Source: JAURNZ01 sp036337715 (GTDB lineage Bacteria; Pseudomonadota; Gammaproteobacteria; Comchoanobacterales; Comchoanobacteraceae). From it: 64,000 nucleotides of DNA. The stretch lies in contig JAYZDS010000006.1 in assembly GCA_036337715.1 (NCBI GenBank), positions 25,332-89,331 of the forward strand. The letters are read 5' to 3'. Below the pieces are notes generated by a model. It did no database searches. It worked only from the letters and a program-made list of their open reading frames with translations, and was not told the DNA's origin. Within the stretch, counting starts at the first letter, position 1. The number at the start of each line of letters is the position of its first letter. A program made the translations under genes and the position numbers. Of the stretch, positions 45,258 through 53,254 are shown piece after piece.

Positions 45258-45437
45258 GTGAGAACTTTAATCTTATCTATTCTAAGTGTATTCGCTCTTA
45301 TATCTAGTGCACATGCTTTTTGTTATCTTACTTCAGAACAAAATGTTGGTTTTAATACTATTTGTTACTATGACTGTATGGGGTCAACCGTTGCTAATAC
45401 AATAAGGTCAACTTCATTTTGTCCTTTTTCCTTCTAA
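45258..45437 (+). CDS. Small Cys-rich secreted protein
   Basis: 59 residues from GTG 45258, which has TTGGAG seven bases upstream. The signal peptide is residues 1-19 (SAHA-FC). The mature 40 residues carry four Cys (FCYLTSEQ, TICYYDCMG, SFCPFSF), enough for two disulfides. Short proteins with a CYYDCxG core and a final CP are, as I remember, common in proteobacteria and of unknown role. It lies between the two comEC relics. Confidence 0.65.
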   Translation: MRTLILSILSVFALISSAHAFCYLTSEQNVGFNTICYYDCMGSTVANTIRSTSFCPFSF

Positions 45438-45449
45438 TTAGTGCCTAAT

Positions 45450-45503
45450 AGTGTGGCAAATCAAGTCAAGGTTACTGCTATAGTCGGTCTCTTTGAAGCT
45501 TAA
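45450..45503 (+). pseudogene. Degraded copy of the comEC 3' end (relic B)
   Basis: Bases 45450-45488 match comEC 44444-44482 at about 32 of 39 positions; the frame reads SVANQVKVTA versus SVTNQVKVTA in ComEC. The last codons have drifted and end in a different stop. Confidence 0.8.
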
Positions 45504-45619
45504 GAATTTTAGATCAAAGGAATGCATGTTTGATTTTTAGTTCTATGTGTAAGTTGTACTATAATTATCTTAATACATATTATTTAAGAGTTGTAAAATA
45601 TTTCCAACTGGAGTACGTA

Positions 45620-46633
45620 ATGAAAAATAAAAATTTGTCAAAAGCAGAAACATTATTTGAAAAATCAATTATTTGTGATTTAGCGCTAGGTTTTGAGCCT
45701 GAATTAGAGGTAGCTAGTAAATGGGATTTAATACCTCGTTATCTAAATGCAGGATTTAATTTTCTTGGGTTAGCTATTTCCGGTGATTCAACGTCGTTAG
45801 AAACGACTATGCGGTATTTGGCAAGACATCGCAATCGTTTAGAACAAGATGACAAGATTATCATGGTTAATACAGTTGCCGATATACAACTTGCAAAAAA
45901 ACTAAATAAATTAGCAGTTTGTTTTTGGTTTCAGGGCACAAACGCACTGAATAATGATATCAATATGGTAGATATATATTATGATTTAGGTGTCAGATAT
46001 CTACTACTCACATACAATAAGAGAAATGCAGTAGGCGATGGCTGTGCAGAAACGCATGATGGTGGACTAAGTGATTTTGGTAGACTATTAATTGAGAGAA
46101 TGAATAAAGTTGGGATGTTAATTGATTTATCACATGCAAGTTTAAAGACATCTTTGGATGTCATGGCTTGTTCAGAGGACCCAGTTATTTTTTCACATTC
46201 AAATGTATTCAGTGTTCACCCACATCCTCGTAATTTAAAAGATCAGCAGATCAAGGTATGTGCAGCTAAAGGAGGTATTATTGGTATCAATGGTGCAAAT
46301 ATGCTTTTAGGTGAAAAAGGCGCAACAATTGAAGCTATGATAGAACATATTGATGCTATATCACAATTAGTTGGGTCAGAATATGTTAGTTTGGGTTTAG
46401 ACCTTGTATATTTTCATTCAGTCCTAGAATTGTTTTTTGAAAAAACCAATCCAGGTGTTTACAGCAAAGAATATTTGTCTAATATGGATCCTCAGTCTTG
46501 GCAATCAGTCCAGCCAGAGTCTATATTGCATCTGATCGAAGGGTTGCAAAAAAGGGGCTATAAAAATGATGCTATACAAGGTATTCTCGGAGAAAACTTT
46601 TTACGTGTCACAAAAGAGGTATGGCGCTCTTAA
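45620..46633 (+). CDS. Peptidase M19 (membrane dipeptidase) family protein
   Basis: 337 residues from ATG 45620, with CTGGAG six bases upstream; a longer frame begins at a TTG at 45530 but has no ribosome site. The M19 fold is shown by GVRYLLLTYNKRN, HDGGLSDFG, GMLIDLSHAS and PVIFSHSN, which keep the two zinc His (DLSH, FSHS). The usual N-terminal DxH is replaced by CDLALG and the bridging Glu (IEG) by Gln (FQGT), so the metal site is altered. Dipeptide hydrolysis is doubtful; another amide substrate is possible. It sits inside the comEC-thyA scar zone and may have been acquired there. Confidence 0.8.
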   Translation: MKNKNLSKAETLFEKSIICDLALGFEPELEVASKWDLIPRYLNAGFNFLGLAISGDSTSLETTMRYLARHRNRLEQDDKIIMVNTVADIQLAKKLNKLAVCFWFQGTNALNNDINMVDIYYDLGVRYLLLTYNKRNAVGDGCAETHDGGLSDFGRLLIERMNKVGMLIDLSHASLKTSLDVMACSEDPVIFSHSNVFSVHPHPRNLKDQQIKVCAAKGGIIGINGANMLLGEKGATIEAMIEHIDAISQLVGSEYVSLGLDLVYFHSVLELFFEKTNPGVYSKEYLSNMDPQSWQSVQPESILHLIEGLQKRGYKNDAIQGILGENFLRVTKEVWRS

Positions 46634-46705
46634 TAAAAGATAATTTTTTCAGCTCTTATGTTATGTAGTAAAATTAAAGTTGAATATACTTGCTCTATAC
46701 TGGAA

Positions 46706-46760
46706 TCAGTGCTTTTATGGTCGGATGATATTCATAATTTACAAATTCAAAGTCATCGAT
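46706..46760 (-). pseudogene. Degraded copy of the thyA 3' end
   Basis: Matches the end of thyA (48287-48341) at about 47 of 55 bases, in the same orientation. The minus strand reads IDDFEFVNYEYHPTIKAL versus IDDFELVNYECHPTIKAP in ThyA. No other part of thyA is recognisable next to it. Confidence 0.85.
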
Positions 46761-46765
46761 CCGAA

Positions 46766-46852
46766 GGCATGATATTTACGGATAATAAGGAAAGTAAAGA
46801 TAAATTAGTTCAAGCAGGTGCAGACGCAGAACAGGTTGTTAATTTAAATTAA
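46766..46852 (+). pseudogene. Second copy of the LRR-protein tail
   Basis: 28 codons and a stop. GMIFTDNKESKDKLVQAGAD...QVVNL aligns with GTIFTDNKEIKAKFVKAGLD...QVVNL of the remnant at 44.6 kb. A 64-codon frame can be opened from 46658, but its first half is antisense thyA relic, so it is not a real gene. Confidence 0.75.
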
Positions 46853-46881
46853 ACTGGCAAATGACATTGGTCAGTTTTTTT
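46852..46881 (+). terminator. Rho-independent terminator
   Basis: Stem AACTGGC/GTCAGTT (one G-T pair) around an 11-base loop, followed by a run of seven T. It follows the LRR-tail copy directly and is probably the terminator of the lost parent gene; it could now end transcripts from the M19 gene. Confidence 0.7.
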
Positions 46882-46905
46882 AAAATGTGTTTTCCAAAGA
46901 CTAAG

Positions 46906-47106
46906 CTAATCTTCTGAAATTGCTGGCACAGTTCTAGATATATGATGCGCTAAAGAATATATAGGTGCTAGACAAGGTATTTCCTTATAAATTTCAATCA
47001 TTGGTGCTTCAAAAGGATCAGTCTCAGTCGTGCCCATTAAACTTATTTTTGTTTTCTCACAATTCTTGTCAGCATTTAGCGACAATAACAGTCCATTGAT
47101 AACGTT
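46906..47106 (-). pseudogene. Possible gene remnant on the minus strand
   Basis: A 66-codon open frame ending at 46906. The encoded stretch looks protein-like (TDPFEAPMIEIYKEIPCLAP and SLAHHISRTVPA) but has no ATG until residue 24 and no ribosome site. The remaining bases of this 392-base gap up to the glycosyltransferase hold nothing that I can identify. Confidence 0.3.
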
Positions 47107-47244
47107 TCAATAATTCTGTACTGAAATTATGAGAAAAGTTGCATGAGTAATTAGGGATTTAAGAGATGTAAAAAAAATATTATCAATTGACATTTATGTT
47201 ATGTATAAGTCACCATTTGTTTGGTTGCATAGGAGCGTAATAAG

Positions 47245-48267
47245 ATGTCAAAAGTGTTGATTTTGAAAAATGATCGTGTTGGTGATTTATTTACATCGCT
47301 GACAACCATTTCAACTTTAATACGAGATTCAGATAGTGTCAAAATGTACCTATCAGAACTTAATTATCATTTTAATTTTTTCTTTGAAAAAGCTCAAGTT
47401 GAAAAAATCAATTACAATTTGAGTTTTCGTGACAAGTTGAAAGTCACTTATGATATTTGGGCAAATAAGTATGATGAAGTCTATATTTTAACACCAAAAA
47501 GCTATTATTTCGTGTTGCCTGTTTTATTTAGGAAAATTAAATTTTACGGCATTACATACAATGGTAATAAAAAACTACGTCCAAGTTTGTTTTTAAGAAA
47601 GTTCTTAAATAAATACTTTGTTCTTGATCGCACAAAAGTTAATCAATACAGCTATAAAGAATCACAACAAAAACTTCTAGGTGATGATGTTATGGTGGAC
47701 CATCTCTACCAAAATCTAGCTATACCCAAAGAGAGTAGTACTTTTAAAAAAATTATGCCAAAGGAATACATTTTTTTTCAATTTCGTTATCAGTTTTTTA
47801 AAGAACTTAATTGGGGTAAATCAGAATTTGATAAAATGGTACATTTTCTGAAAGACAAATATGACTATGTTGTCTTTTGTTCTGATTTTGAAAGCAATGA
47901 TGAAATCAAACATTATAATCAATATTTTGAAAAAAACTTTTCTGTCATTGATTTAAACAAAGGTATTAAAAAAAAGCATAACCAGAATCAAGGTGTTTAC
48001 TATTTAAAAGATTTAGGTAGTATAGATATGTTTTATGTGATTAAACATGCCAAAATGAATCTAGCTAAGCATGGTGTTGTCAGTCACATTGCTTTTTTTC
48101 ATAATGTTAAGTTTCATGAGCTTATAACTTGGAATTTAACACATATGTCTCAAATCATAGAGGTGAAAAGTTTTCTTTCTGAATGGTGCAAAGGCATGCA
48201 GCGAGGTTACTCATTCATCAATAACGATCTTGAAAAAGTATTAAGAAAGCTCAAAAACCAAATTTAG
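47245..48267 (+). CDS. Glycosyltransferase family 9 (heptosyltransferase-like)
   Basis: 340 residues. The N-terminus VLILKNDRVGDLFTSL is the typical opening of ADP-heptose:LPS heptosyltransferases (DRxGD). A Rossmann-like second domain includes YIFFQFRYQFFKELNWGKSEF and a late LAKHGVVSHIAFFHNVKFHEL, in the position of the donor-binding GxxSH region. It probably adds a sugar to lipopolysaccharide core on the cytoplasmic face of the inner membrane; donor and acceptor are unknown. AGGAG lies nine bases before the ATG. The stop is eight bases from that of the convergent thyA. Confidence 0.72.
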   Translation: MSKVLILKNDRVGDLFTSLTTISTLIRDSDSVKMYLSELNYHFNFFFEKAQVEKINYNLSFRDKLKVTYDIWANKYDEVYILTPKSYYFVLPVLFRKIKFYGITYNGNKKLRPSLFLRKFLNKYFVLDRTKVNQYSYKESQQKLLGDDVMVDHLYQNLAIPKESSTFKKIMPKEYIFFQFRYQFFKELNWGKSEFDKMVHFLKDKYDYVVFCSDFESNDEIKHYNQYFEKNFSVIDLNKGIKKKHNQNQGVYYLKDLGSIDMFYVIKHAKMNLAKHGVVSHIAFFHNVKFHELITWNLTHMSQIIEVKSFLSEWCKGMQRGYSFINNDLEKVLRKLKNQI

Positions 48268-48275
48268 CAAATTGA

Positions 48276-49073
48276 TTAAACTGCTATCGGTGCTTTAATG
48301 GTGGGATGACATTCATAATTTACCAACTCAAAATCATCAATTTGATAGGTGAAGATGTCCTCAGGTTGTCGTTTGATGTTAAGTGTTGGTAGGGCATAGG
48401 GTGTTCGTTCAAGCTGTGTTTTAACTTGTTCAAAATGGTTGTGATAAATATGACAATCACCACCCGACCATATAAACTCACCAACCTCTAGATTACATTG
48501 TTGTGCAATCATATGAGTTAGTAAACTGTACGATGCAATATTGAAAGGTACGCCTAAAAATATATCAGCAGAACGCTGTGTTAATTTGCAGGATAATTTA
48601 TTGTCAGCAACATATAATTGAAAGAAACAGTGACAGGGTGGTAAAGCCATTTGATCTAATTGGCCAACATTCCAAGCACTGACTATGTGCCTTCTGCTGT
48701 ATGGATTGTTTTTTATGCCATCAATCAATGTTTGAATTTGATCATGCTTGTTACCTGCTTGATCTTCCCAATGACGCCATTGATAACCATACACAGGGCC
48801 TAAGTTGCCATCTTCATCGGCCCATTCGTTCCAGATTCTAATTTTATTGTCTTGGAGCCATTTGACGTTGGTTTCACCTGATAAAAACCAGATTAGTTCA
48901 CCAATTACACTATGAAAATGAAGTTTTTTTGTTGTCATGGCAGGAAAGCCTTTGCTTAAATCATAACGTAACTCCATTGGGCTAAATAAGCTTCTAGTAC
49001 CAGTTCCAGTACGGTCATCACGATCAATGCCATGGTCTAAAACAGTTTCTAACAGTGTTAAATAATTCTTCAA
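48276..49073 (-). CDS. thyA: Thymidylate synthase
   Basis: 265 residues, the standard length. The catalytic Cys lies in LPPCHCFFQLYV (near residue 147), with RRHIVSAWNV, QRSADIFLGVPFNIASY and the folate-site HIYHNH. It methylates dUMP to dTMP using methylenetetrahydrofolate. An 18-codon relic of its 3' end lies 1.5 kb away. Single gene; the upstream region before the next gene has an inverted repeat. Confidence 0.97.
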   Translation of the reverse strand: MKNYLTLLETVLDHGIDRDDRTGTGTRSLFSPMELRYDLSKGFPAMTTKKLHFHSVIGELIWFLSGETNVKWLQDNKIRIWNEWADEDGNLGPVYGYQWRHWEDQAGNKHDQIQTLIDGIKNNPYSRRHIVSAWNVGQLDQMALPPCHCFFQLYVADNKLSCKLTQRSADIFLGVPFNIASYSLLTHMIAQQCNLEVGEFIWSGGDCHIYHNHFEQVKTQLERTPYALPTLNIKRQPEDIFTYQIDDFELVNYECHPTIKAPIAV

Positions 49074-49213
49074 GATTCCCCCTGTGTTTGGTAATATTTC
49101 CTATTTTGTTACTTGTTTACAAAAATGTCTACCATAAAAATAGCTATCGTGAATTTTTATATATACGTCAATGTCTGACTGTTATTGAGCATGAGAATAA
49201 TCATTGTCATCCA

Positions 49214-49252
49214 TTATAAATCAAAAAATAATGGAAAATTATTGATTTATAA
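49214..49252. repeat. 11-bp perfect inverted repeat
   Basis: Arms TTATAAATCAA and TTGATTTATAA flank a 17-base AT-rich spacer that can pair further. It lies 19 bases before the IMPase-family ATG, in a 198-base divergent gap, and has no T-run, so an operator is more likely than a terminator. Confidence 0.6.
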
Positions 49253-49271
49253 ACCATAATTATAAAGTAAG

Positions 49272-50027
49272 ATGATAAAAGATATTAATAAAATAATTCG
49301 CCAGTGGCTTTTTGAAGCAGCTCAGATATGTAGAGATTTTCCAAGTGAATCACTTGAAGTATTTGAAAAAAGTCCAGGTCATAAGGTCACTAATTTAGAT
49401 TATAAGATTGATGAATTTTTAAAAAAACAAATTTTTGAATACTATCCAGATCACAACATTATTTCTGAAGAAGGCGAACAATATTTCAATCCTAGCAAGC
49501 CTTACACATGGTTACTTGATCCTATCGATGGGACAACTTATTTAATTAAAGGCTCAAAAGAATATAGTGTCGTGATAATGTTGCTCTATAACGGAAAACC
49601 ACTTGTTACAGGGATTATAAACCCAGAAACCCGTGCGTATTGGATTGCAACGGATGATGGCATAGAGGTTGACCTTGGTCAGATAAATCAATTTGATTAT
49701 CAAGATAGGTTACTGACAAGTCCAAATTTTATTTGTAAGAAAAATGTGCCGTCCAAAAATATTTCACATGTTGGCTCGATAGCCAATCGTATTTGTTTAG
49801 CTGTCAGTTGTTCTGGTATCGGTGCTTTATCTGTACAAAACCTTGCGCTATGGGATGTTTTGCCAGGCATGTTTTATGCGCAAAAAAATGGTTATGATGT
49901 GGTTGACATGAATGGTAATTCGATTGGTTATGATATAGAAGATCTTACCTTGGAAACCAGAGGACTCATTGTTTTTAAAAAAGGACGTCTTGCAGCCATT
50001 GAAAGTATGATAGGTTATCGGAATTAA
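49272..50027 (+). CDS. Inositol monophosphatase / CysQ-like phosphatase
   Basis: 251 residues. The metal-binding motif DPIDGTT (near residue 85) follows EEGEQYF, whose Glu is a metal ligand; LALWDVLPG is the second family motif. Members hydrolyse inositol phosphates or 3'-phosphoadenosine 5'-phosphate. Overall length and the EEG/DPIDGTT pairing fit CysQ, but the substrate cannot be settled here. No sulfate genes nearby. Confidence 0.82.
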   Translation: MIKDINKIIRQWLFEAAQICRDFPSESLEVFEKSPGHKVTNLDYKIDEFLKKQIFEYYPDHNIISEEGEQYFNPSKPYTWLLDPIDGTTYLIKGSKEYSVVIMLLYNGKPLVTGIINPETRAYWIATDDGIEVDLGQINQFDYQDRLLTSPNFICKKNVPSKNISHVGSIANRICLAVSCSGIGALSVQNLALWDVLPGMFYAQKNGYDVVDMNGNSIGYDIEDLTLETRGLIVFKKGRLAAIESMIGYRN

Positions 50028-50040
50028 AAACAATCTGATT

Positions 50041-50112
50041 TGGCCAGAGGCGGATTTGAACCACCGACACGAGGATTTTCAGTCCACTGCTCTACCCCTG
50101 AGCTACCTGGCC
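50041..50112 (-). tRNA. tRNA-Phe (anticodon GAA)
   Basis: 72 bases; acceptor arms GGCCAGG and TCTGGCC pair with one G-T; anticodon loop CTGAAAA; T arm GGTTCAAATCC. No CCA encoded. It lies 13 bases after the IMPase-family stop, on the opposite strand. Confidence 0.96.
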
Positions 50113-50218
50113 GATTTATCTATTTAACTCTATTCAACTACGAACAGTCAAGTTTAACTTAAAATTTTATCTTAAATAAAGTAATATGGATATTCATTGA
50201 TAGGGAAGTGAGCATAGA

Positions 50219-50548
50219 ATGCAAAATCATAATGGTGGCTTTTTTGGTCGTAAAAAGTCTGTAGGTTATTATCAAACATTAATGACTTTAAAACATGGGA
50301 TTTCTCCAATGTGTTTTTCCTTTCCATATATTCCTAATAAAAAATTATTTATTAATCATGATTTTTATTCTGATATGCGTTTAGTCAGCGTTGTCGATCA
50401 TGATGATAGAATTATATTTTATGGACAATTTCAAAAACATGACATTGATAGCATTTTTAAATTATCCATCATAAGTGAAAACTTATCCGATTTTATCACT
50501 GGTCTCGAGATCCTATCTTGTCAATCTAAAAGTCTAAAGACGCCTTAA
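50219..50548 (+). CDS. Hypothetical protein
   Basis: 109 residues, soluble, with alternating hydrophobic strands (MRLVSVVDHDDRIIFYGQF) and no known motif. A weak GAAGTGAG precedes the ATG. Its last four bases overlap the convergent yggX. It follows tRNA-Phe on the other strand and looks like a single-gene unit. Not recognised. Confidence 0.55.
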   Translation: MQNHNGGFFGRKKSVGYYQTLMTLKHGISPMCFSFPYIPNKKLFINHDFYSDMRLVSVVDHDDRIIFYGQFQKHDIDSIFKLSIISENLSDFITGLEILSCQSKSLKTP

Positions 50549-50817
50549 GATGGGGGTTCGTATCCTGGGGGCAACATAGAGTCATCGTTTTCAAAAAGAA
50601 ATTTTTTCATAGATTCTTCTAAAAATTCTCTACTTTTTGGATCTCTTGTGTTTAGCCGATATTCATTTATGATCATAACTTGTCTGTCTAACCAGAGTTG
50701 CCAGGCTTCTGCAGATATTTCTGCCATTATCTGTTCGCCTAACGGACCTGGAAAAGGTGGGTTTTCAAGTGATGGCTTTTTGTCATTCAGTTTCTTGCAA
50801 TGAATTAATTTGCTCAT
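50545..50817 (-). CDS. yggX: Fe(2+)-trafficking protein YggX
   Basis: 90 residues, the family length. Conserved features: IHCKKLN at the start (the single Cys), PPFPGPLGEQI, AWQLWLDRQVMIINEYRLN and a final FEND. YggX is linked to iron-sulfur cluster protection under oxidative stress. It overlaps mutY by 35 bases; the mutY-yggX pair is conserved in gammaproteobacteria and couples two iron-sulfur-related products. Confidence 0.95.
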   Translation of the reverse strand: MSKLIHCKKLNDKKPSLENPPFPGPLGEQIMAEISAEAWQLWLDRQVMIINEYRLNTRDPKSREFLEESMKKFLFENDDSMLPPGYEPPS

Positions 50818-51817
50818 GTTGGATAATCTCGATGATGTCTCTTACTGGTTTAGGTAACCCTAATTGTAATGCATCTTCGATAGAAAACCAATGTTCAATA
50901 TTCTGCATTTGATTTTCAAAAACAATTGGGACAATAAACCAGGTCTGGTGCGTAAATATATGTTTAATTGTGTGATAGGTGCGAAGTATTTTGATGTTTT
51001 GATATGGTTTGTCCATCATTAAGGGTGTCCAAAGACCTCCCCAAATACCTTTGTTGGCATTTTTAACCAAACCGATTTTACCTTTATTGACTGGAATCAA
51101 CATGTGCTTATGAAGTATGGGTTTAACTTTTTTTGGTTTTTTATATGGTAAATGACTGGTTGTATGGCTATTAAAAGCATAACAGATGTTTTGTACAGGA
51201 CATTTAGGACATTGTGGTAGGTGTTTATGACATACACTGGCACCTAAATCCATGATCCCCTGTGTATATGTGTGGCACGCTTCGCTAGGCGTGACTAGTT
51301 TACTAATGTGCCATAATTGTTTTTGACCATAACTACTTTGTCCATCTACATGTTGTCCAAAGCACCTCGATAAAATACGCTTTACATTGCCATCGAGAAT
51401 AATACCATAATTGAGATGGCCAAGTGCCATAATAGCCCCTGCTGTAGATGGACCTATCCCAGGTAAAGATGTTAGCTCATCAAGACTTTTGGGTATCTGA
51501 TAGTTATGAAGGGTTGCCATTAATTTGGCTGATTTATGAATATTTCTTGCTCTTGCATAGTAACCCAGCCCTGACCAGAGCGCTAAAACATCATCAATAT
51601 TAGCTTGGGCAAGATGCTTGATAGTAGGAAATCTTGACATGAATTTATTGTAATAATCGATAACTGTAATGACTTGGGTTTGTTGTAACATAATTTCGGA
51701 AATCCATGTTGCATAGGCGCCAGAATGTTGCCAAGGGAGATGATGTCTGCCAAATTTTTCTTGCCAAGAGATGATAGATGATGCAAAATTATTACTTAAA
51801 TCATTCATTAGTACCAC
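50783..51817 (-). CDS. mutY: Adenine DNA glycosylase
   Basis: 344 residues. Helix-hairpin-helix LPGIGPSTAGAIMAL with the catalytic Asp in NYGIILDGNVKRIL; the iron-sulfur Cys cluster is C-X6-C-X2-C-X5-C (CHKHLPQCPKCPVQNIC). The C-terminal Nudix-like domain reads 8-oxoG. It removes adenine paired with 8-oxoguanine. The start could be the first Met (51817) or the one three codons later. The ATG lies 12 bases from that of the divergent trmB. Confidence 0.96.
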   Translation of the reverse strand: MVLMNDLSNNFASSIISWQEKFGRHHLPWQHSGAYATWISEIMLQQTQVITVIDYYNKFMSRFPTIKHLAQANIDDVLALWSGLGYYARARNIHKSAKLMATLHNYQIPKSLDELTSLPGIGPSTAGAIMALGHLNYGIILDGNVKRILSRCFGQHVDGQSSYGQKQLWHISKLVTPSEACHTYTQGIMDLGASVCHKHLPQCPKCPVQNICYAFNSHTTSHLPYKKPKKVKPILHKHMLIPVNKGKIGLVKNANKGIWGGLWTPLMMDKPYQNIKILRTYHTIKHIFTHQTWFIVPIVFENQMQNIEHWFSIEDALQLGLPKPVRDIIEIIQHEQINSLQETE

Positions 51818-51829
51818 AAATATTTAGTC

Positions 51830-52489
51830 ATGGATAAAAATTTAAATTGTTCTAAACAAACAATCAAGAGTTATGTGTTTCGTCAGGGTAGATTAACATC
51901 TAATCAAAAGGATGCAATATTAAGTGCATGTCAAAATAAATTTGAACATTACTTAGAAACTTTAAAATATCGAAAAAAACGGCAAGTTGTATTAGAGATC
52001 GGCTTTGGGGACGGTAGATCGCTTATTCAGCAAGCTATGCATAACCCAGAAATTGATTTCGTTGGTGTTGAGGTTTATCCGCCTGGTGTCGGAAGTTTAT
52101 TAAATCAGTGTAAAAAATACGCAATTGAAAATATTTTTGTTTACCAAGGAGACGTAGAATCTTTTTTAGGTCAAGATAATTTACCAAGCTGGTCAAAAGT
52201 TCAAATTTATTTTCCAGACCCATGGCAAAAACGCAGACATCACAAACGTCGCTTGATTTCTGAATCATTTGTATCTCAAATGGAAAATTTACTTTCATTT
52301 GGTGGTTTATTGCATATTCTAACAGATTGGGACGACTATGCGAATCAGATTAGCTTAGTACTTAAAGGCTCAAGCAAGTTGAAAAAAACAGCGCTGCACT
52401 CAAGGTTTGAGCGAGCAAAAACAAAATATGAGCAAAGAGCATTGAAATTAGGCCATACTATTCATGAATTTCTATATGTGAAGCATTAG
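51830..52489 (+). CDS. trmB: tRNA (guanine-N7)-methyltransferase
   Basis: 219 residues. SAM motif VVLEIGFGDGRSL, then GVEVYPPGV, and the family signature YFPDPWQKRRHHKRRLI, ending LTDWDDYANQI. It makes m7G46 in tRNA. Its last 32 bases overlap the convergent regulator gene. The gene is divergent from mutY, as is common. Confidence 0.95.
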   Translation: MDKNLNCSKQTIKSYVFRQGRLTSNQKDAILSACQNKFEHYLETLKYRKKRQVVLEIGFGDGRSLIQQAMHNPEIDFVGVEVYPPGVGSLLNQCKKYAIENIFVYQGDVESFLGQDNLPSWSKVQIYFPDPWQKRRHHKRRLISESFVSQMENLLSFGGLLHILTDWDDYANQISLVLKGSSKLKKTALHSRFERAKTKYEQRALKLGHTIHEFLYVKH

Positions 52490-53174
52490 CTTTATCAGAT
52501 AAGTAATTGATGATTGGTTCTCTTTGACTAACTCTCAACCACACTACTTCCGCTGCACTTAATACGGATACATTATATAACATCGGATTATGTTTAGGAT
52601 GTATGTCAGGATTAACTGACACTAGATGATAAGTGTCATTCATATCTCCCTGTAAAAGTTTGCGGATTATAGTGCCATGTTCATGAGTTTGAATAATAGA
52701 TATTTTATTGATTAAGTTTTTAATGTCATTTTGATAGCGACGCAAACCTGCTACGAGATCATTTTTATGAACATATGGCCACATAGATTGATCTGGCGCA
52801 ATCAAGTCAATCACATCTGAATTATTGGTTTGAAATTGAAGTAGTTCCTGAACAGCTTGCGGTTTCATTGAATATGTATTTTTTTGCTTCTGTAGCCGCT
52901 GGGTATTTTTATTGACAAAAGAAGGGGATTCCCCTATACCCAGATAAAGCCAGTCATGACTAACGATGATGCCTTCTGCTTGCATGGCTTTTATGATTTG
53001 TGCTGCACCTTTAGACGTCAATCCACCGAAGCGAGCACTTTCCCAGTTTTGTAATGTACCACGAGAAATATTATATCTTGCCTTAATTTTATCTCTGGTT
53101 AATCCAGACATTTCTCTGAGACATTTTAATCGCTTCGCACGCTCTTGTGATAATTCAGCTTTTGATTTGACCAT
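52458..53174 (-). CDS. XRE-type regulator with S24 (LexA/CI-like) C-terminal domain
   Basis: 238 residues. An N-terminal helix-turn-helix (residues 10-60, SGLTRDKIKARYNISRGTLQNWE) precedes a C-terminal S24-like domain from about residue 115: APDQSMWPYVHKNDLVAG holds the Ser, and HGTIIRKLLQG holds the Lys, in the order of LexA and phage repressors. This could sense DNA damage via RecA or be a non-cleaving regulator. No typical Ala-Gly cleavage pair is obvious. A short dyad upstream of its start could be its own operator. The target genes are unknown. Confidence 0.82.
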   Translation of the reverse strand: MVKSKAELSQERAKRLKCLREMSGLTRDKIKARYNISRGTLQNWESARFGGLTSKGAAQIIKAMQAEGIIVSHDWLYLGIGESPSFVNKNTQRLQKQKNTYSMKPQAVQELLQFQTNNSDVIDLIAPDQSMWPYVHKNDLVAGLRRYQNDIKNLINKISIIQTHEHGTIIRKLLQGDMNDTYHLVSVNPDIHPKHNPMLYNVSVLSAAEVVWLRVSQREPIINYLSDKANASHIEIHE

Positions 53175-53203
53175 AGCATTACTCTATATAAGATGTCTAT
53201 GAT

Positions 53204-53214
53204 TGTAAATTACA
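53204..53214. promoter_or_regulatory. Short dyad TGTAAATTACA before the XRE/S24 regulator
   Basis: Five-base arms around one base, 30 bases before the regulator's ATG, where its promoter should lie. A candidate autoregulatory operator. Weak evidence, since AT-rich short palindromes occur by chance. Confidence 0.3.
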
Positions 53215-53254
53215 TCATTGAAAGTATTTATGCCAGTATGGTTAAACTTAGTAT

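Noticed and set aside
46658..46852. 64-codon frame as an intact gene
   Set aside because: Its first half is antisense to a thyA relic and its second half is a copied LRR-protein tail, so it is a chance joining of remnants.
47187..47192. Perfect TTGACA before the glycosyltransferase gene as a promoter
   Set aside because: The only TATAAG-like hexamer downstream is 11 bases away, too close for a sigma-70 promoter; nothing good at 16-18 bases.
44504..47244. Insertion sequence or integron as the cause of the scar zone
   Set aside because: No transposase or integrase fragment, no terminal inverted repeats and no exact target-site duplication could be found; the repeated pieces are ends of flanking genes.
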